In this document: positions 61,501-64,000 of the stretch, piece by piece
Numbering within the stretch: the first letter of the stretch is position 1
Layout of the letters: every line of letters starts with the position of its first letter
Origin: Thalassovita mediterranea
GTDB lineage: Bacteria; Pseudomonadota; Alphaproteobacteria; Caulobacterales; Hyphomonadaceae
DNA: 64,000 bases
NCBI GenBank assembly: GCA_019448215.1
Contig: CP080408.1
Coordinates: 620,001 to 684,000, forward strand
Direction: 5' to 3'
Notes under the pieces: generated by a model
Databases searched by the model: none
Seen by the model: only the letters and a program-made list of their open reading frames with translations
Told to the model about the DNA's origin: nothing
Translations under genes and position numbers: made by a program

Positions 61501-63805
61501 TCGCAAGATCGCCGCCCGATGCCGTCACATAAAATCCGATGCTGTAGCGTTCGACAGACAGCGTAGCTGTCGTCCCTGTCAGCGTGAATTCGCTCGTCTT
61601 CACATTATAGAGCGGCGAGATATTGCTGAACTGGAAGTCCCAGACCAGCGTATCGGCATTGGTCAGCTCGCTTGTCGGGGCGGACCGGGTAATCGACGCG
61701 AGAATGGGGCCGCTATTGTCGACTGTATAGGTCTGGTCAGTGGCTGGCTCTCCGGCAAGGAGCCGATTGCCGGCAAAATCAGTAATCCCGAACATCAGGA
61801 CTGGCGGTGGTGGCAACTGCTGGTGTGCGCCGATATCGCCGCCGACTGCCAGATCCAGACCAACAATGCCATTATAGGATGCAAGGTCGCCACCTGAAAC
61901 TGTCAGCAGAAAGGCCTCGCCGCTGAATCCGCGAGCCCCTTTGCGAGGCTGCTGTACCTGGACCTTCATGCCCATATCGCCGAGGTCTCGCTCGCCTCCA
62001 AGGGCCGCCATTTCCGTGCCCGTCGCCGTGGTACCCGTCACCTGGAAGCTGCTCGTCCCGACACCGCGTACAGGCTCACTGAACGTGATCTTGAAGACCA
62101 GCTCATCGGCATTGGTGTTTTCGTCCAGCGGTGTGTAGCGCTCGAAAGCCGTCACCATTGGCGGGGTGGAATCGTTCTGGACGAAGTAGGTGATGTCCTC
62201 CAGGCCAAGCGGCGTATTGTTGACGAGTGCATTTCCTGCAACGTCGGCGATTTGCCGCTCACTGTTGAAACTTAGAACTACCGTTCCGTCGAGATCAGCC
62301 AGATCACCGCCCGACACAGTCACCTCGAAAACGGTAGAACTGAAGCTGTTCACCGATAATGTTCCGGTCGTGCCCGATACGGTGAAATCAGCCGCTGATA
62401 TCGTCGAAACATCCATCGGCTCATTGAACTCGACGCGCCAGGTCAGGCTGTCGGCATCGGTGTTGATCGCAGAGGGTGAAAATCGGGTGATCGACTGAAT
62501 GCGCGGCGCAATTACATCGGTCACGGTCAGGGAAGCGGATGCTGCGCCGCTATTGCCAGCAGACGAGGTGAGGTCGCCGGTCGTTTCATTGAATGTACCG
62601 GCCTGGTCCGAACTCACCAGCACCTTGATCGTACAGGAAGCGCCCGCCGCGACGGTGCCGCCAGAATAGGAAATGGAGCTGCTGCCCGCCGCCGCGCTTA
62701 GCGTACCGCCTGTACACGTGGTAGACGCGTTGGGCGTGTCATGCACTTCCAGTCCTGCGCTCAGATTATGCGTAAAAGCCAGCGAAGTCGCCTCGCTCGC
62801 CCCGTCAAGCACATTGGCGATCGTATAGGTGATCTCCGCGCTGTCAGTATTGTCTGTCGAGCCGGGATTGAACGTCATGCTGAAGGTCGGCGGCGGAGCT
62901 ACAAAAGTGAGCGTCCCGGTTGCTGGGGAAGCCGTTTCCGCATTGCTAGAGAGCAAGCCCGTCGCAAGTACAAACTCACCAGCAGAACTGGAGGTCACAT
63001 CAACCTTAAATTCGCACGTATCTCCGGCGCCAACCGTCCAACCCCTTGCCGAAAAAGATGTGGGGCCACTGGAAGTATCTGCCTTGTCGTTGTTCTGACA
63101 GGTTGTGGACTTATTCGAGGGGCTCGCCGTGGTCAGGGGCGTCGACCAACTGTGGCTGAATTCAAAGCCATTAACAGATGAAAAATTAGCTGTTGCATCG
63201 ACGGTGTATACAATTGTCGCTGTTTCACCGGACACGAATGTCGTTTTCGGCGAGCCTGCACTGTCCTCGAAGGACATGGTGAAAAGCGGTGCTGGAGTTT
63301 GGGCGACAAGGGTCGCTGAAGAAGTTGTGCCAGTTCCTACAGAACTGCTCAGGGCGCTCGATGTCATGTTGTAAGTGTTGGGGCCGAATGGCACCACATC
63401 TATTTCGAAGATACAGCTAGCGCCTGCCGGCACCTCATATCCACTGACGCTGTACGAGGAAGTAAATCCGCCGCTCAAGTTAATACTGGAAGACCCAGTA
63501 GTGTTGCAGGTGGTCGTGGCCACTTCCGGCGTCGTCAGACGCAGATTGGTCGGTAGATTATGGGTGAAAGCCAGATTGCTGACGACGAAGCCATTACTAG
63601 AGTTATCGATGGTGTGGATCAGGGTGACTGTCTGTCCTGTCTGCACATTGCTGACTGGATTTCCGCTTTCGTCTACGACCTGAAGCGAAAAACCGGGCGA
63701 CGTCCCGACCGCATGAGCGGCGCCAGCAATCCAGACCACGCTTGATAGCGCTGCAAGCCGGGTCACGCGGCCAATCCAGTTAATCGTCTTCTTCACCATA
63801 GCCAT
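58532..63805 (-). CDS. Large Ig-like repeat autotransporter
   Basis: A 1757-residue exported protein. Signal peptide residues about 1-32 (RLAALSSVVWIAGAAHA). Residues about 33-430 hold three or four DUF11-like repeats, each with FTHNLPTNLRL-type and TTC...GGTVAAGASCTI text with paired cysteines. About 430-950 are some five Ig-like units of the form FTVSGTTGTLSV...VTVSGGDLA.LNGTV; one has a 50-residue insert with LPPPPVL. About 950-1150 are two more Ig-like units (FTFNEYVTGFAAEDVTVANG). A BACON-like region follows (PLPFTVQVDVPWITVTPLSG). The last 300 residues form a beta-barrel ending GGGEMRTSW. Likely a surface stalk with adhesive function. ATG 63805 has GGGGGGA upstream. It starts 139 bp from the divergent riboswitch. 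Confidence 0.85.
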   Translation of the reverse strand: MAMVKKTINWIGRVTRLAALSSVVWIAGAAHAVGTSPGFSLQVVDESGNPVSNVQTGQTVTLIHTIDNSSNGFVVSNLAFTHNLPTNLRLTTPEVATTTCNTTGSSSINLSGGFTSSYSVSGYEVPAGASCIFEIDVVPFGPNTYNMTSSALSSSVGTGTTSSATLVAQTPAPLFTMSFEDSAGSPKTTFVSGETATIVYTVDATANFSSVNGFEFSHSWSTPLTTASPSNKSTTCQNNDKADTSSGPTSFSARGWTVGAGDTCEFKVDVTSSSAGEFVLATGLLSSNAETASPATGTLTFVAPPPTFSMTFNPGSTDNTDSAEITYTIANVLDGASEATSLAFTHNLSAGLEVHDTPNASTTCTGGTLSAAAGSSSISYSGGTVAAGASCTIKVLVSSDQAGTFNETTGDLTSSAGNSGAASASLTVTDVIAPRIQSITRFSPSAINTDADSLTWRVEFNEPMDVSTISAADFTVSGTTGTLSVNSFSSTVFEVTVSGGDLADLDGTVVLSFNSERQIADVAGNALVNNTPLGLEDITYFVQNDSTPPMVTAFERYTPLDENTNADELVFKITFSEPVRGVGTSSFQVTGTTATGTEMAALGGERDLGDMGMKVQVQQPRKGARGFSGEAFLLTVSGGDLASYNGIVGLDLAVGGDIGAHQQLPPPPVLMFGITDFAGNRLLAGEPATDQTYTVDNSGPILASITRSAPTSELTNADTLVWDFQFSNISPLYNVKTSEFTLTGTTATLSVERYSIGFYVTASGGDLASVNGPVTITMKAGSTDEFGNPLLSGEPSGTNENSYTLDNTAPTITSIDLFEGTQSPTDADTLAWGVRFSEPMDGASVGAADFSVAGTSATLSLEPISADYYRLTLAGGDLAELNGTVTLTVADAVQLLDAAGNALIIKTPTGTNNNQIVLDNDSIGPSIVISSTAAGPVPGSFPVTFTFNEYVTGFAAEDVTVANGTLASFASTSAKVFTADVTPAADGAVTLDIAADVATDAAGNGNKVAAQFSILADATPPGLSITFPDAETTGAFTATFTFTEDVTGFELADIVLGNAAASNFAATSGSVYTALITPSAPGTVSIAVAAAAGVDAAGNDSLEASVSLAAVSEIPEVVIDLSSDIADPEQAATVATISNPGSAPLPFTVQVDVPWITVTPLSGTISPLGTFDLSVSLNDEVNSLGAGDYVGTVTVTVGDAPVAFASLGGADGQPVQSGGGGAVGVGLRPGTILVELPVNVAVQERFGNVQLIATTPPGPSGEASFTYVSDVPAFNNLTLSTSNNRASAGSGDILFGSYDITQTAPPGWRVEAFNCSGDLDGATRYDPVTDTATVDVDPGESIVCVFENVRDEDAVRLATQRAIRNFLFRRADRIIDAAPELSRRFAERNSAQRGGMSANASGAGFYQMDFSVSLAGARNAVAAEEADSGARFGNSDAPFLDGWDIWLAAEASGVRDDRAGERSKTDFAAVQLGVDYLLGDDLIIGAMAQYDWMEDEAREVFTDAGAVRGAQVQGNGWMAGPYAVWRVKDSLTVDGLAMFGESDNRVNPLGLYSDDFDTQRIMVQANVTGELRSGPWTVRPQAGITQYKETQSAYLDSLGIKIPSQDISLGRFRAGPEVAWRNEFRDGGWLQLSGRLDAIWDYDSADLLTESGFLSSDETDLRADARIGVATQTKWGPLVRLEVGIAGVGAGDFRAETARLEIRVPFGSGGLAQGIQQMAFGPAGMGMGGRCDVPGGGVHSAFASQSGCGGGEMRTSW

Positions 63806-63943
63806 GTGCGTCCCCCCACCCAGTCTGGTCCCGAGCGCGAGGCTAGAGGCCCGGAACGGGGCGTGCATCACCCGAACGGGTGAGTGGGCGGCGATTATTC
63901 AAAGTATTGACTTGCCTGCCTGCCTGGCACATCACCGCGCCCA

Positions 63944-64000
63944 GATGGTGCCCCTCTAACAGGGGGCTAAGAGGGAAGCCGGTGTAAATCCGGTGCTGTA
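63944..64000 (+). promoter_or_regulatory. Cobalamin (B12) riboswitch, 5' part, cut by the window edge
   Basis: The segment reads GATGGTGCCCC, a short hairpin with CCCCT/AGGGG, then CTAAGAGGGAAGCCGGTG, TAAATCCGGTGCTGTA. These are the conserved 5' features of the cobalamin riboswitch: the GAGGGAA core, the GGTG...CCGG stem and the GCTG. The B12 box and the regulated gene lie beyond base 64000. It reads rightward, so it controls a gene outside the window, perhaps a cobalamin transporter or synthesis gene. Confidence 0.88.

Noticed and set aside
1-64000. tRNA, rRNA, insertion sequences, integrase or att sites
   Set aside because: None could be recognised; gene content and spacing look chromosomal throughout.

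Overview
The window is a gene-dense, high-GC stretch with short intergenic gaps, GTG and TTG starts, and many 4-bp ATGA/GTGA overlaps. A full ccoNOQP-GHIS-hemN block beside heme-sensing FixL/FixJ, a spinster-type MFS transporter, TetR-controlled lipid- or xenobiotic-type catabolic genes, an S46 peptidase and very large autotransporters together suggest a marine-type alphaproteobacterium, perhaps a member of the Hyphomonadaceae/Caulobacterales. That placement is inferred from gene content only. No tRNA, rRNA, insertion sequence, prophage or CRISPR array was seen.

Layout. 1-4 kb: the end of a 3-hydroxyacyl-CoA dehydrogenase-type protein coupled to an acetyl-CoA hydrolase/transferase, then an MFS transporter. 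4-8.4 kb: a stress/ion region with a tiny basic protein, an OxyR-like LysR regulator lacking both redox cysteines, a small unknown protein, an OxyR-box-like site before a 59-residue protein, the antiporter NhaA and an outer-membrane-type protein. 8.4-13.4 kb: a secreted NTF2-like protein divergent from a four-gene two-component operon (kinase, regulator, kinase, receiver). 13.4-22.1 kb: a probable catabolic regulon containing an MBL hydrolase, a DUF4345-like membrane protein, a DsbA/HCCA-isomerase-like protein, a haloalkane-dehalogenase-like enzyme, a TetR regulator, two formylglycine sulfatases and an exported formylglycine-generating enzyme. Three copies of one 19-bp operator sit before its transcription units. 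22.1-27.5 kb: a tightly overlapped operon (two small proteins, an amidohydrolase, an epoxide-hydrolase-like enzyme, an FAD oxidoreductase, TetR) headed by an AGAACATGTTCT palindrome.

27.6-45.7 kb is a cell-surface region: two curlin-repeat proteins with a shared promoter-like element, an S46 dipeptidyl peptidase, a LysR regulator, and two tandem giant autotransporters (2253 and 1973 residues) with PGRS-like glycine-rich N-termini, beta-strand repeats and identical terminators. 45.8-58.5 kb: an acyl-CoA dehydrogenase, then the microaerobic respiration block (hemN, ccoS, ccoI, ccoH, ccoG, ccoP, ccoQ, ccoO, ccoN on the minus strand), a divergent 87-residue cysteine-containing membrane protein, and fixL-fixJ. 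58.5-64 kb: a third large Ig-like autotransporter on the minus strand, and at the right edge the first part of a cobalamin riboswitch reading out of the window.

The genes therefore suggest beta-oxidation-linked catabolism with dedicated regulators, sulfate-ester use, oxygen-responsive cbb3 respiration and a strong investment in surface adhesins or fibres.
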